Assembly: GCF_026712205.1 (NCBI RefSeq)
Contig: NZ_JAPPUW010000012.1
Coordinates: 115,156 to 179,155 of the forward strand
Source of the DNA: Pelomonas aquatica
GTDB lineage: Bacteria; Pseudomonadota; Gammaproteobacteria; Burkholderiales; Burkholderiaceae_C
DNA: 64,000 nucleotides
Direction of reading: 5' to 3'
A model generated the notes under the pieces. It had not been told where the DNA came from and made no database searches. It saw only the letters and a list, made by a program, of their open reading frames with translations. Shown piece after piece: positions 54,667 through 63,545 of the stretch; position 1 is the stretch's first letter; each line of letters begins with the position of its first letter. The position numbers and the translations under genes are program-made.

Positions 54667-56361
54667 CTAAGCCGCCCTCTCCAGTTCCCGCAGCCGCAAC
54701 ACACGCCGCTGCACCTTGCCCGTCGTCGTCATCGGCAGGGCCTCGATGAACTCGATCTCCTTCGGGTACTCGTAGGGCGCAAGGCGGGCCTTCACATGGT
54801 CCTGCAGCAGGGTCACCAGCGCCGCATCGCCGGCATGGCCCTCGGCCAGCACGACATAGGCCTTGACCAGCGCGCCGCGCTCGGCATCGGGCTTGGGCAC
54901 GACGGCCGCGTTGGCGACAGCGGGGTGCTTGAGCAGACAGTTCTCGATCTCGCCCGGGCCGATGCGGTAGCCCGCGCTCTTGAAGACATCGTCGGCCCGG
55001 CCTTCGTACCAGAGCGTGCCGTCGGCGTCCTGGCGCGCGAGGTCGCCGGTGCGGCACCAGCTGTCGCCGGGCGCGCCGGTGAACTTGGCGGTCGTCGCGG
55101 CCTCGTTGTTCCAGTAGCCGAGGAAGAAAACCGGGTCGGGCTCGCCGTGACGGTCGCGGGCATGCACGGCCACCTCGCCGACCTCGCCCGGCGCGCATTC
55201 GCGGCCCGCGTCGTCGATGACGGCGACGCGATGGCCCGGGTAGGCGCGGCCCATGCTGCCCGGCCTGGCCGGCCACAGCGCCTGGCAATTGCCGACGACG
55301 TAGTTCATCTCGGTCTGGCCGAACATCTCGTTGACCGGCACGCCCAAGGCGTCGCGGCACCAGGCGAAGACGGCGTCGCCCACCGCCTCGCCCGCGCTCA
55401 TCAGCGCGCGCAGCTTCAGCGCATGGCGCTTCGGGCGCCCGTCCTTCAAGGGATGGGCCTTCATCATCGCCTTGAGCGCGGTCGGGAACAGGAAGGCATG
55501 CGTGACGCCATAACTCGCCATCAGCTCGAAGGCCTTGGCCGCCGAGAAGCGGCCCTGCCAAGCCACGATGGGCCGGCCGAAATAGAGCGTGGGCAGCAAG
55601 GCATCCATCAATCCACCAGTCCAGGCCCAGTCGGCGGGGCTCCAGAAGACGGCATCGGTGGGCTTGCCGGCATCGAACGGGTCGAAGCCGAACCAGTTCT
55701 GGCTGGCCACAAAGCCCGTCAGATTGCCCAGCAGCGCGCGCTGCGGGATCAGCGCGCCCTTGGGGTTGCCGGTGGTGCCGCTGGTGTAGATCAGGATGGC
55801 CGGGTCGCCCGCCTTCGTGGCCACGGGCTTGAAGCGCGCCTCCTCGGCCTGCAGCGCCTCCATCCACGGCAGCTCGTCGCCCGCCACGGGGCTGTCGCCG
55901 ACGACGAGGACGCGGCGCAGCGCCTGGCAGCGGGCCTTGACCTCGCGCAGCGCCGGCAGCGCCTCGCAGGCCACGATGGCCAGCACCGCGCCGCTGTCCT
56001 GCAGGCGGTACTCCAGCGCCTCGGCGCCGAACAGCATGGACAGCGGCATCGCCACCGCGCCGATCTGCTGGATGGCGATGTGGGCGACGGCCGTCTCGAA
56101 GCGCTGCGGCAGCACGATGGCCACGCGGTGGCCGCGGCGCACGCCCTGGTTCAGCAGCGCGTTGGACAGGCGGTTGGCGGCGCGTTGCAGCTGTGCATAG
56201 CTGTAGGCCGCGCGGCAGCCGCTCTCGCTGTCGAAGTAGATGGCCGTGGCCTTGGGCGTGCCGCGCGCCCAGCGCCCGCAGCAGGCCTCGGCGATGTTGA
56301 AGTCTTCCGGCACCTGCCAGCGGAAGGCGGCATGCAGCTGCTCGTAAAGATCTTCCGCCAT
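54667..56361 (-). CDS. Acyl-CoA synthetase (AMP-forming)
   Basis: The 564-residue ANL-superfamily ligase has the P-loop motif ILIYTSGTTGNPKGALIP, then FGQTEMNYVVG, then the hinge region WYEGRADDVFKSAGYRIGPG, and the catalytic Lys in MTTTGKVQRRVLR. It activates a carboxylate as acyl-AMP and then acyl-CoA. FWSPADWAWTGG resembles medium-chain or acetyl/propionyl-type synthetases (ACSM-like) rather than long-chain FadD. It is monocistronic with a GNAT gene further downstream on the other side of its promoter. Confidence 0.92.
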   Translation of the reverse strand: MAEDLYEQLHAAFRWQVPEDFNIAEACCGRWARGTPKATAIYFDSESGCRAAYSYAQLQRAANRLSNALLNQGVRRGHRVAIVLPQRFETAVAHIAIQQIGAVAMPLSMLFGAEALEYRLQDSGAVLAIVACEALPALREVKARCQALRRVLVVGDSPVAGDELPWMEALQAEEARFKPVATKAGDPAILIYTSGTTGNPKGALIPQRALLGNLTGFVASQNWFGFDPFDAGKPTDAVFWSPADWAWTGGLMDALLPTLYFGRPIVAWQGRFSAAKAFELMASYGVTHAFLFPTALKAMMKAHPLKDGRPKRHALKLRALMSAGEAVGDAVFAWCRDALGVPVNEMFGQTEMNYVVGNCQALWPARPGSMGRAYPGHRVAVIDDAGRECAPGEVGEVAVHARDRHGEPDPVFFLGYWNNEAATTAKFTGAPGDSWCRTGDLARQDADGTLWYEGRADDVFKSAGYRIGPGEIENCLLKHPAVANAAVVPKPDAERGALVKAYVVLAEGHAGDAALVTLLQDHVKARLAPYEYPKEIEFIEALPMTTTGKVQRRVLRLRELERAA

Positions 56362-56453
56362 GGCAGGCCCCGGGTTTGGACTAGGGGGGCGATGCTAGCC
56401 AGCGTTGTCAGCGCCGGCCTCATGGATTGCCCGAGGCCCGTCTGCGTTTCAGG

Positions 56454-56984
56454 TCAGAGCCCGAGCCAAGCCGAGGGCGACCACATGCTCGGCCGGTCGC
56501 CGTCGGCATAGCGCTCCAGCGCGTCGCCCGTCAGCCGGCAGATGCGCCAGTCGGGCATAACCTCGGCGCCGAGCTTCTCGTAGAAGCGGATGGCGTCCTC
56601 GTTCCAGTCCAGCACCGTCCAGTCGAAGCGGCCGTAGCCGCGCTCGCAGGCCAGTTGGGCCAGCTGGATCAGCAGGGCCTTGCCCAGGCCGCTGCGGCGG
56701 TGGGCCGGGCGGACGTAGAGGTCTTCCAGATAGAGCCCCGGCCTGGCGAGGAAGGTCGAGAAGTTCGTGTAGAACAGCGCGAAGGCGACGACCTCGCCCT
56801 GCACCTCGCCGACCATGCACTCCGCCACCGGCTCGTCACCGAACAGATGCGGCTCCAGCCGGTCGGGCGTGACCTCCAGCAGATGGGTCAGGTGCTCGAA
56901 CTCGGCCAGTTCGGCGATGAGCTGGACGATGGCTTTCAGGTCGCGCGGCTCGGCGGCGCGGATGTCGTGGCGGGGTGCGGGCAT
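56454..56984 (-). CDS. GNAT-family N-acetyltransferase
   Basis: The 176-residue acetyltransferase starts with IRAAEPRDLKAIVQLIAELA, carries EDLYVRPAHRRSGLGKALL (acetyl-CoA loop RRSGLG) and ends FYEKLGAEVMPDWRICRLTG. The tail WRICRLTGDAL is typical of diamine/thialysine acetyltransferase-like members; the substrate is not certain. ATG 56982-56984 has GAGGG just upstream, which favours it over the Met three codons earlier. Confidence 0.88.
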   Translation of the reverse strand: MPAPRHDIRAAEPRDLKAIVQLIAELAEFEHLTHLLEVTPDRLEPHLFGDEPVAECMVGEVQGEVVAFALFYTNFSTFLARPGLYLEDLYVRPAHRRSGLGKALLIQLAQLACERGYGRFDWTVLDWNEDAIRFYEKLGAEVMPDWRICRLTGDALERYADGDRPSMWSPSAWLGL

Positions 56985-57017
56985 GACCCTCATTGTGAGC
57001 GGACTGCCGTGGCCCTA

Positions 57018-57284
57018 AGAGCGTGTTTACGCCCCCCTCATGGCGCCCGTTGCCCCGCAAAACCGGCGGCTGCAAGGCGCAAACCGGAGACGGGCTGGTG
57101 GCCCGGCGAGGATTTGCAACGCCGCAGACGCTGGCTTTGCGGGGCACCCCGGAGGGCAAGGCCTCCCAAGGCCGCACTCGTCGTTGCGCCCCTTGCCCGC
57201 ACATGAGTGCGGGCGGCGTGACGCGCCTAGATTGCGGCCTTGGGAGGCCTTGCGGGCACCATGAGGGGGGCGTAAACACGCTCT
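57018..57284. repeat. Large compound inverted-repeat element C
   Basis: The outer arms of 26 bases at 57018-57043 and 57259-57284 are perfect inverses (AGAGCGTGTTTACGCC and on to CTCATGG). Next to the left arm is the core GCAAGGCGCAAACCGGAG, hairpin GGG-CTGGTGG-CCC, GAGGATTTGCAACGCCG, as in element A. A second perfect 21-base inverted repeat lies inside (57156-57176 with 57233-57253), enclosing the hairpin GCCCGCAC-ATGA-GTGCGGGC and a second core-like GCAAGGGGCGCAACGACG on the minus strand. This looks like one element inserted in another. It fills the gap between the GNAT and hydrolase genes. Confidence 0.85.
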
Positions 57285-57295
57285 AAAGTGCGGAT

Positions 57296-58195
57296 ATGCC
57301 CGATGTCTACACCCCACGCCTTGCCCACCGCAGCGAGTTCCTGAACCTTCGCGGCCTGCGTCACCACATCCTCCGCTGGGGCGAAGCCGGCGCGGGCCGG
57401 CCGCCTCTCGTCATGGTCCACGGCTGGATGGATGTCGGCGCCTCCTTCCAGTTCGTCGTCGACGCGCTGGCCGGCGAGCGCGAGATCGTCGCGCTGGACT
57501 GGCGCGGCTTCGGCCTCAGCGGCACGACGGGCGCCGGCTGCTACTGGTTCCCCGACTACCTCGCCGACCTCGACGCGCTGCTCGATGTGCTCAGCCCCGG
57601 CGCGCCGGTGGACCTGATCGGCCACAGCATGGGCGGCAACGTCGTCATGAGCTATGCCGGCGTGAGGCCGCAGCGCATCCGCCGGCTCGTGAACCTGGAA
57701 GGCTTCGGCCTGCCCGATGTGGCGCCGGACGTCGCGCCCGAGCGCCTCGTCAAATGGCTGGACGAGCTCAAGGACCCGCCGTCGCTGCGCCCCTACGCAA
57801 CGCTGGCCGAGGTGGCCGAGCGGCTGATGAAGAACAACCCGCGCCTGGCCGCCGACAAGGCCGCCTGGCTGGCCGGGCACTGGGCCCGCGAGACGACTGA
57901 GGGCTTCCTGCTCAACGCCGACCCGGCCCACAAGCTGGCCAACCCGATGATCTACCGCAAGGCCGAGGTGCTGGCCTGCTGGCAGCGCATCGCCGCGCCC
58001 ACGCTGTGGGTGGAGGGCAGCGACGACCAGCTAACGCGCTTCTGGGGCAAGCGCTACCCGCGCGAGGACTTCGAGGCCCGGCTCGCGCTGGTGCCCGACC
58101 TGCAGCGCGCCGTGCTGCAGGACGCCGGCCACATGCTGCACCACGACCAGTCCGAGGCGCTGGCCGCGCGGATCAGCGCGTTTCTGGCGGTGTGA
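57296..58195 (+). CDS. Alpha/beta-fold hydrolase
   Basis: The 299-residue protein has the classic fold: LVMVHGWMDVGASFQFVVD (oxyanion loop), IVALDWRGFGLSG, nucleophile elbow LIGHSMGGNVVMSYAG with Ser, acid in WVEGSDDQLTRFWG and His in VLQDAGHMLHHDQ. It is a soluble esterase or lipase-like enzyme of unknown substrate. ATG 57296 is 12 bases from the end of inverted-repeat element C, so its promoter must lie within the element or be supplied by it. It overlaps the DUF4212 gene by 23 bases, converging. Confidence 0.9.
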   Translation: MPDVYTPRLAHRSEFLNLRGLRHHILRWGEAGAGRPPLVMVHGWMDVGASFQFVVDALAGEREIVALDWRGFGLSGTTGAGCYWFPDYLADLDALLDVLSPGAPVDLIGHSMGGNVVMSYAGVRPQRIRRLVNLEGFGLPDVAPDVAPERLVKWLDELKDPPSLRPYATLAEVAERLMKNNPRLAADKAAWLAGHWARETTEGFLLNADPAHKLANPMIYRKAEVLACWQRIAAPTLWVEGSDDQLTRFWGKRYPREDFEARLALVPDLQRAVLQDAGHMLHHDQSEALAARISAFLAV

Positions 58196-58433
58196 CGCCG
58201 GCGGCGCCGTCGAGCCGGCGCATGCGCCGGGCGTAGGCGACGACGATGGCGCAGAAGGCCAGCAGCGCGCCCTGCGAGGCCCACCAGAAGGCCAGCGGCC
58301 AGCCGAAAACCTCGACGCTGAGCTCGCGCGCGAAGTAGACCGGCGCAAAGGCGGCCAGCGCCCAGGCCAGCAGCAGCCCCGCCGTCAGGCGGCGGGTGCG
58401 GCGCCAGTAGTCGTCGCGGGGCGTGGGCTTCAT
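58173..58433 (-). CDS. DUF4212 small subunit of a sodium/solute symporter (orphan)
   Basis: The 86-residue protein has two helices (LTAGLLLAWALAAFAPVYF and WWASQGALLAFCAIVVAYA). It carries the DUF4212 hallmarks DDYWRRTRRLTAG, FARELSVEVFGWPLAFW and YARRMRRLDG. Members are almost always followed directly by a large SSS-family symporter gene (acetate-permease-like). Here the next gene downstream is the opposing hydrolase, so the partner is missing from its usual place. Two further Met codons upstream (58442) are possible starts. Confidence 0.85.
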   Translation of the reverse strand: MKPTPRDDYWRRTRRLTAGLLLAWALAAFAPVYFARELSVEVFGWPLAFWWASQGALLAFCAIVVAYARRMRRLDGAAGVTPPETR

Positions 58434-58491
58434 GGCGCTCATTCTGGCCCATGAGAAAATCCACCCTTTGCCAGGAACGACGACGCCCGCC

Positions 58492-59596
58492 ATGGACATC
58501 GAACACATCAACCAAATCGGCAACACCATTGCCGACCTCTCAGCGCGCACCGACGCGCTAAGGGGGTATCTTTGACTTCGACCGCAAGGCACTGCGACTG
58601 AACGAAGTCAACGCCGCGCTGGAGAACCCCAAGGTCTGGGACGAACCCAAGCGCGCCCAGGAGTTGGGCAAGGAAAAGCGCACGCTGGAAACCGTGGTCG
58701 ACACGATCAAGCTGCTGACCGGCTCGCTGGCCGACAACGGCGAACTCTTCGAGATGAGCCGCGAGGAAGGCGACGAGGCCGGCATGCTGGCCATCGAGGA
58801 AGACGCCGCCAAGCTGCGCGAGAAGATCGAGGAGCTCGAATTCCGCCGCATGTTCAACAACCCGGCCGACCCGAGCAACTGCTTCATCGACATCCAGGCC
58901 GGCGCCGGCGGCACCGAGGCCTGCGACTGGGCCGCCATGCTGCTGCGCCAGTACCTGAAGTATTGCGAGCGCAAGGGCTTCAAGGCGACGCTGGAAGACG
59001 AGACGCCCGGCGACGTGGCCGGCATCAAGAGCGCCACCATCAAGGTGGAAGGCGAGTACGCCTTCGGCCTGCTGCGCACCGAGACCGGCGTGCATCGCCT
59101 CGTGCGCAAGAGCCCGTTCGACTCCTCGGGCGGCCGCCACACGTCCTTCGCGTCGCTGTTCGTCTACCCGGAAGTCGACGACTCGATCGAGATCGACATC
59201 AACCCGGCCGACGTGCGCACCGACACCTTCCGCGCCTCGGGTGCCGGCGGCCAGCACATCAACAAGACCGACTCGGCCGTGCGCCTGACGCACATCCCGA
59301 CCGGCATCGTCGTGCAATGCCAGGACGGCCGCAGCCAGCACAGCAACCGCGACGTCGCCTGGCGCCGCCTGCGCTCGCGCCTCTACGACTACGAGATGAA
59401 GAAGCGCATGGAAGAGCAGCAGAAGCTGGAAGACACCAAGACCGACGTCGGCTGGGGCCACCAGATCCGCAGCTATGTGCTGGACCAGAGCCGCATCAAG
59501 GACCTGCGCACCAACTACGAGACCTCGGCCACGCAGAAGGTGCTGGACGGCGACCTCGACCCCTTCATCACGGAAAGCCTGAAGCAAGGCGTCTGA
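58492..59596 (+). CDS. prfB: Peptide chain release factor 2, with programmed +1 frameshift
   Basis: The first 27 codons from ATG 58492 end at CTT TGA (58570-58575). Skipping one base (T 58573) joins the frame that runs to 59596, for a total of 367 residues, as expected for RF2. Downstream are the stop-recognition motif in [15 protein letters not shown] and the peptidyl-transferase motif [16 protein letters not shown] (GGQ). RF2 ends translation at UGA and UAA. Frameshifting is driven by the internal Shine-Dalgarno AGGGGG, so RF2 controls its own level. This is a functional gene, not a pseudogene. Confidence 0.96.
58561..58576 (+). promoter_or_regulatory. prfB programmed frameshift site
   Basis: AGGGGGTATCTTTGAC is the conserved recoding sequence: internal Shine-Dalgarno AGGGGG, three-base spacer, slippery CTT, in-frame TGA, then C. 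Low RF2 leaves the ribosome paused at UGA and promotes the +1 shift into full-length RF2. Confidence 0.95.
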
Positions 59597-59647
59597 CTCC
59601 GGGCCGCTGCGGCGGCCCTCTCTTTGCCCCCTCCAAGGAAGCCCCTC

Positions 59648-62311
59648 ATGCGTGAAGGCACCGCTCCCCTGATCCAGCGCCTGGACTACCAGCAACCGGC
59701 TTACTGGATCCGCAAGGTCGACCTGACCTTTGACCTCGACCCGGCCAAGACCCTGGTCACGAGCAAGCTGCAGATCGAGCGCAACCGCGCGGTGCCGCAC
59801 GGCCCGCTGCGCCTGCACGGCGAAGAGCTCAATCTGCTGCGCGTGCTGATCGACGGCAGCCCGGTGTCCTTCCGCCAGGAGGGCCACGAGCTCGTCATCG
59901 AGGGCGCCCCCGACGCCGATTTCGCGCTCGAGATCCGCAACACCTGCTGTCCCGAGAAGAACACCGCGCTGTCCGGCCTCTACACCTCGGGCGGCAGCTT
60001 CTTCACGCAGTGCGAGGCCGAGGGCTTCCGCCGCATCACCTATTTCCTGGACCGACCGGACGTGATGGCCGTCTACACGGTCACGCTGCGCGCCGACAAG
60101 GCCCGCTTTCCCATCCTGCTGGCCAACGGCAATTTGACCGACAGCGGCGATCTCGACAACGGCCGCCACTTCGCCGTCTGGAGCGACCCCTTCCCCAAGC
60201 CCAGCTATCTGTTCGCCGTCGTCGCGGGTGACCTCGTCACGCGCGAGCAGCGCATCCGCACCCGCGCCGGCAAGGACCATCTGCTGCAGGTCTATGTCCG
60301 CCGCGGCGACCTGGAGAAGACCGAGCACGCGATGAACAGCCTCGTCGCCTCCATCGTCTGGGACGAGGCCCGCTTCGGCCTGCCGCTGGACCTGGAGCGC
60401 TTCATGGTCGTCGGCGTGTCCGACTTCAACATGGGCGCGATGGAGAACAAGGGCCTGAACATCTTCAACACCAGCGCCCTGCTCGCCTCGCCCGCGACCG
60501 CGACCGATGCCGACTTCAACCGCATCGAGTCCATCGTCGCCCACGAATACTTCCACAACTGGACCGGCAACCGCGTGACCTGCCGCGACTGGTTCCAGCT
60601 GTCGCTGAAGGAGGGCCTGACGGTCTTCCGCGACCAGGAGTTCAGCATGGACATGGCCGGCACGCCGTCGGCCCGCGCGGTCTGCCGCATCCAGGACGTG
60701 CGCCAGCTGCGTGCCATGCAGTTCCCCGAGGACAGCGGCGCCATGGCCCACCCGGTGCGCCCGGACAGCTACAGCGAGATCAACAACTTCTACACGTCCA
60801 CCGTCTACGAGAAGGGCGCCGAGGTCGTGCGCATGTACCAGGCCCTGGTCGGCCGCAAGGGCTTCGAGGCGGGCATGAAGCTCTACTTCGAGCGCCATGA
60901 CGGCCAGGCCGTGACCTGCGACGACTTCGCGGCTGCCATCGCCGACGCCAACCCGGGCTCGCCGTTGAGCGCGCGCCTGGACGCCTTCAAGCGCTGGTAC
61001 TCGCAGGCCGGCACGCCCCGCGTCAGCGCGCGCGGCGAGCACGACACCGCCGCCCGCACCTACACGCTGCGCTTCACGCAGCACACGCCCGCCACACCCG
61101 GCCAGGCCGCCAAGCAGCCCCAGCTCATCCCCATCGTCATGGGCCTGCTGGACCGCCATGGCGTCGCGCTCGCGCTGGACGCGAACGGCGCCACCGAGCA
61201 GGTGCTGGTGCTGGACCAGGCCGAGCAGAGCTTCGTGTTCGAGAACATCAACGCCGAGCCCGTGCCCTCGCTGCTGCGCGGCTTCTCGGCGCCCGTGGTG
61301 CTGGACGACGGCCTCTCCGACGCGGCCCTGCTGGTGCTGATGCGCCACGACAGCGACCCCTTCAACCGCTGGGAGGCCGGCCAGCGCCTCGCGCTGAACC
61401 GCATCCTGCACGCGCTGCGCGCCGGCCAGCCGCTGCAGCTCAGCCCCGCCTTCATCGACGCGATGCGCGGCGTGCTCAACCATGCCGAGCTGGACCCCGC
61501 CTTCAAGGAGCTGGCGCTGACACTGCCGGGCGAGAGCTATATCGCCGAGCAGCTCGACGTCGTCGACCCGCAGGCCATCCACGCCGCCGTGATGGCCGCC
61601 CAGGTCCAGCTCGCCAGCGCGCTGCGCGACGACTGGGCCGCCGCCTTCGAGGCCCACCAGGTGGCCGGCGGCTACACGCCCGACCCGGTCTCGAGTGGCC
61701 GGCGCGCGCTGGCCAATCTGGCGCTGTCCATGCTCGTGCTGGACGCGCAGAGCACCGGCGACACCGTGTGGCCGGGCAAGGCCTACCAGCGCTTCAAGGA
61801 CGCGTCCAACATGACCGACCGCCTCGGCGCGCTGGCGGCCCTCGTCAACGCGAACGCCGCGCTGGCGGCGCCGTCCCTGGAGCGCTTCCATGCGCTGTTC
61901 AAGGACGACGCCCTCGTCATCGACAAGTGGTTCCAGCTGCAGGCCCGCGCGCCCGAGGCCGACGGCCGCGTGTTCGCCCGCGCGAAGGCCCTGCTCAAGC
62001 ACCCGGACTTCAGCCTGAAGAACCCCAACCGCGCGCGCAGCCTGCTGGCCTCGCTGTGCATGTTCAACCCGGCCGCCTTCCACCGCGCCGACGCCGCGGG
62101 CTATGTGTTCTGGGCCGACCAGGTGCTGGCGCTGGACGCCATCAACCCGCAGATCGCCAGCCGCATCGCCCGCGCGATGGACCGCTGGGCCGTGCTGGCC
62201 GAGCCCTACCGCAGCGCAGCGCGCGAGGCCGTGGCCCGCGTGGCCACCAAGGCCGACCTGTCCAGCGACGTTCGCGAAATTGTCGAACGCGCCCTCGCCT
62301 CCGGAGCCTGA
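59648..62311 (+). CDS. pepN: Aminopeptidase N (M1 family)
   Basis: The 887-residue zinc metallopeptidase has the exopeptidase motif VSDFNMGAMENKGLNIF (GAMEN) and the zinc site VAHEYFHNWTGNRVTCRDW (HExxH, with the third ligand Glu in SLKEGLTVFRDQEF). Domain order and length match E. coli PepN (870). It removes N-terminal residues from peptides in the cytoplasm. ATG 59648 is preceded by AAGGA. It ends four bases before fbp. Confidence 0.96.
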   Translation: MREGTAPLIQRLDYQQPAYWIRKVDLTFDLDPAKTLVTSKLQIERNRAVPHGPLRLHGEELNLLRVLIDGSPVSFRQEGHELVIEGAPDADFALEIRNTCCPEKNTALSGLYTSGGSFFTQCEAEGFRRITYFLDRPDVMAVYTVTLRADKARFPILLANGNLTDSGDLDNGRHFAVWSDPFPKPSYLFAVVAGDLVTREQRIRTRAGKDHLLQVYVRRGDLEKTEHAMNSLVASIVWDEARFGLPLDLERFMVVGVSDFNMGAMENKGLNIFNTSALLASPATATDADFNRIESIVAHEYFHNWTGNRVTCRDWFQLSLKEGLTVFRDQEFSMDMAGTPSARAVCRIQDVRQLRAMQFPEDSGAMAHPVRPDSYSEINNFYTSTVYEKGAEVVRMYQALVGRKGFEAGMKLYFERHDGQAVTCDDFAAAIADANPGSPLSARLDAFKRWYSQAGTPRVSARGEHDTAARTYTLRFTQHTPATPGQAAKQPQLIPIVMGLLDRHGVALALDANGATEQVLVLDQAEQSFVFENINAEPVPSLLRGFSAPVVLDDGLSDAALLVLMRHDSDPFNRWEAGQRLALNRILHALRAGQPLQLSPAFIDAMRGVLNHAELDPAFKELALTLPGESYIAEQLDVVDPQAIHAAVMAAQVQLASALRDDWAAAFEAHQVAGGYTPDPVSSGRRALANLALSMLVLDAQSTGDTVWPGKAYQRFKDASNMTDRLGALAALVNANAALAAPSLERFHALFKDDALVIDKWFQLQARAPEADGRVFARAKALLKHPDFSLKNPNRARSLLASLCMFNPAAFHRADAAGYVFWADQVLALDAINPQIASRIARAMDRWAVLAEPYRSAAREAVARVATKADLSSDVREIVERALASGA

Positions 62312-62314
62312 ACG

Positions 62315-63331
62315 ATGGCACGCCAGATATCCCTGACCCAATACCTTATCGAGCAGCAGCGCAAGCACGGCCACATCCCGCAGGAACTGCGGCTGCTGAT
62401 CGAGATCGTCGCGCGCGCCTGCAAGCGCATCGCCATCGCCGTCAACAAGGGCGCGCTGGGCGACGTGCTCGGCAGCGCCGGCAGCGAGAACGTGCAGGGC
62501 GAGGTGCAGAAGAAGCTCGACATCATCGCCAACGAGGTGCTGATCGAGGCCAACGAATGGGGCGGCCATCTCGCGGCCATGGCCAGCGAGGAGATGGACG
62601 GCATCTACGTCGTGCCCAACCGCTACCCGCAAGGCGAATACCTGCTGCTGTTCGACCCGCTCGACGGCTCCAGCAACATCGACGTCAACGTCTCCATCGG
62701 CACCATCTTCAGCGTGCTGCGCAAGGTGGGCCATTCGCGCGGCGTCAGCGAGGAGGACTTCCTGCAGCCCGGCAAGCAGCAGGCCGCGGCCGGCTACTGC
62801 GTCTACGGCCCGCAGAGCATGCTGGTGCTGACGGTGGGCGACGGCGTGGCCGTCTTCACGCTGGACCGCGAGACCGGCTCCTGGGTGCTGACCCAGGAAC
62901 AGGTCAGGATTCCCGAGGACACCAAGGAATTCGCGATCAACATGTCCAATATGCGCCACTGGGCCCCGCCGGTGAAGCGCTATATCGACGAATGCCTGGC
63001 CGGCAGCACCGGCCCGCGCGGCCGCGACTTCAATATGCGCTGGGTGGCCAGCATGGTGGCCGACGTGCACCGCATCCTGACGCGCGGCGGCATCTTCATG
63101 TACCCCTGGGACCAGCGCGAGCCCGACAAGCCCGGCAAGCTGCGCCTGCTGTACGAGGCCAACCCGATGGCCTTCATCGTCGAGCAGGCCGGCGGCGCGG
63201 CCGTCAACGGCAGCGAGCGCATCCTGGACCTCAAGCCCGGCAAGCTGCACGAGCGCGTGGCCGTCGCGCTGGGCTCCAGGAACGAGGTCGAGCGCATCGC
63301 GGCCTACCACCGCCAAGACGCCCCAAAATAG
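62315..63331 (+). CDS. fbp: Fructose-1,6-bisphosphatase class I
   Basis: The 338-residue enzyme has the metal and phosphate site [41 protein letters not shown] near the N-terminus, and [20 protein letters not shown] near the C-terminus. It dephosphorylates fructose-1,6-bisphosphate in gluconeogenesis or the Calvin cycle. There are no cbb genes around it, so gluconeogenesis is the simpler reading. It is co-directional with pepN and followed 34 bases later by tRNA-Thr. Confidence 0.96.
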   Translation: MARQISLTQYLIEQQRKHGHIPQELRLLIEIVARACKRIAIAVNKGALGDVLGSAGSENVQGEVQKKLDIIANEVLIEANEWGGHLAAMASEEMDGIYVVPNRYPQGEYLLLFDPLDGSSNIDVNVSIGTIFSVLRKVGHSRGVSEEDFLQPGKQQAAAGYCVYGPQSMLVLTVGDGVAVFTLDRETGSWVLTQEQVRIPEDTKEFAINMSNMRHWAPPVKRYIDECLAGSTGPRGRDFNMRWVASMVADVHRILTRGGIFMYPWDQREPDKPGKLRLLYEANPMAFIVEQAGGAAVNGSERILDLKPGKLHERVAVALGSRNEVERIAAYHRQDAPK

Positions 63332-63365
63332 CGGCTATAATGATGGGCTTGACGCTCAAGTCATG

Positions 63366-63441
63366 GCCGGCATAGCTCAGTTGGTAGAGCAGCGCATTCG
63401 TAATGCGAAGGTCGGGGGTTCGACTCCTCTTGCCGGCACCA
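63366..63441 (+). tRNA. tRNA-Thr (anticodon CGT)
   Basis: The 76-base cloverleaf has acceptor stem GCCGGCA/TGCCGGC, D-arm GCTC..GAGC, anticodon stem GCGCA/TGCGA (last pair imperfect) with loop TTCGTAA, T-arm loop TTCGACT and encoded CCA. The anticodon is at 63399-63401. The DNA after it looks like an insertion-prone region. Confidence 0.96.
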
Positions 63442-63459
63442 GAATTTCTCAATTAAATC

Positions 63460-63493
63460 AAGGGCTTGGCTTCGGTCAAGCCCTTTGTCTTTT
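63460..63493 (+). terminator. Rho-independent terminator after tRNA-Thr
   Basis: AAGGGCTTG (63460-63468) and CAAGCCCTT (63477-63485) pair perfectly around GCTTCGGT and run into TGTCTTTT. It is a standard intrinsic terminator for the tRNA transcript. Confidence 0.9.
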
Positions 63494-63545
63494 GGCGCCG
63501 TGGGCACAGGATGGGCACATGTGCCCATCCTGTGCCCACGGCGCC
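63494..63545. repeat. 52-bp perfect palindrome beside tRNA-Thr
   Basis: From GGCGCCGTGGGCACAGGATG through the centre GGGCACA/TGTGCCC to its exact inverse, the two 26-base halves are perfectly complementary with no spacer (centre between 63519 and 63520). Each half contains TGGGCAC twice in direct order. It directly abuts the terminator T-run. Perfect palindromes this long are rare and unstable; they are often linked to recombination or excision sites. An integrase arm-site is one possible reading. Confidence 0.85.

Noticed and set aside
58492..58575. Premature stop in prfB as a pseudogene sign
   Set aside because: The in-frame TGA is the conserved programmed frameshift site with its internal Shine-Dalgarno; the rest of RF2 is intact.
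58508..63316. A very long open frame (about 1600 codons) on the minus strand opposite prfB, pepN and fbp
   Set aside because: It is antisense to three clearly conserved genes. Its composition (Gln, His, Arg, Val, Gly rich, no motifs) is what GC-rich wobble bias produces on the opposite strand.
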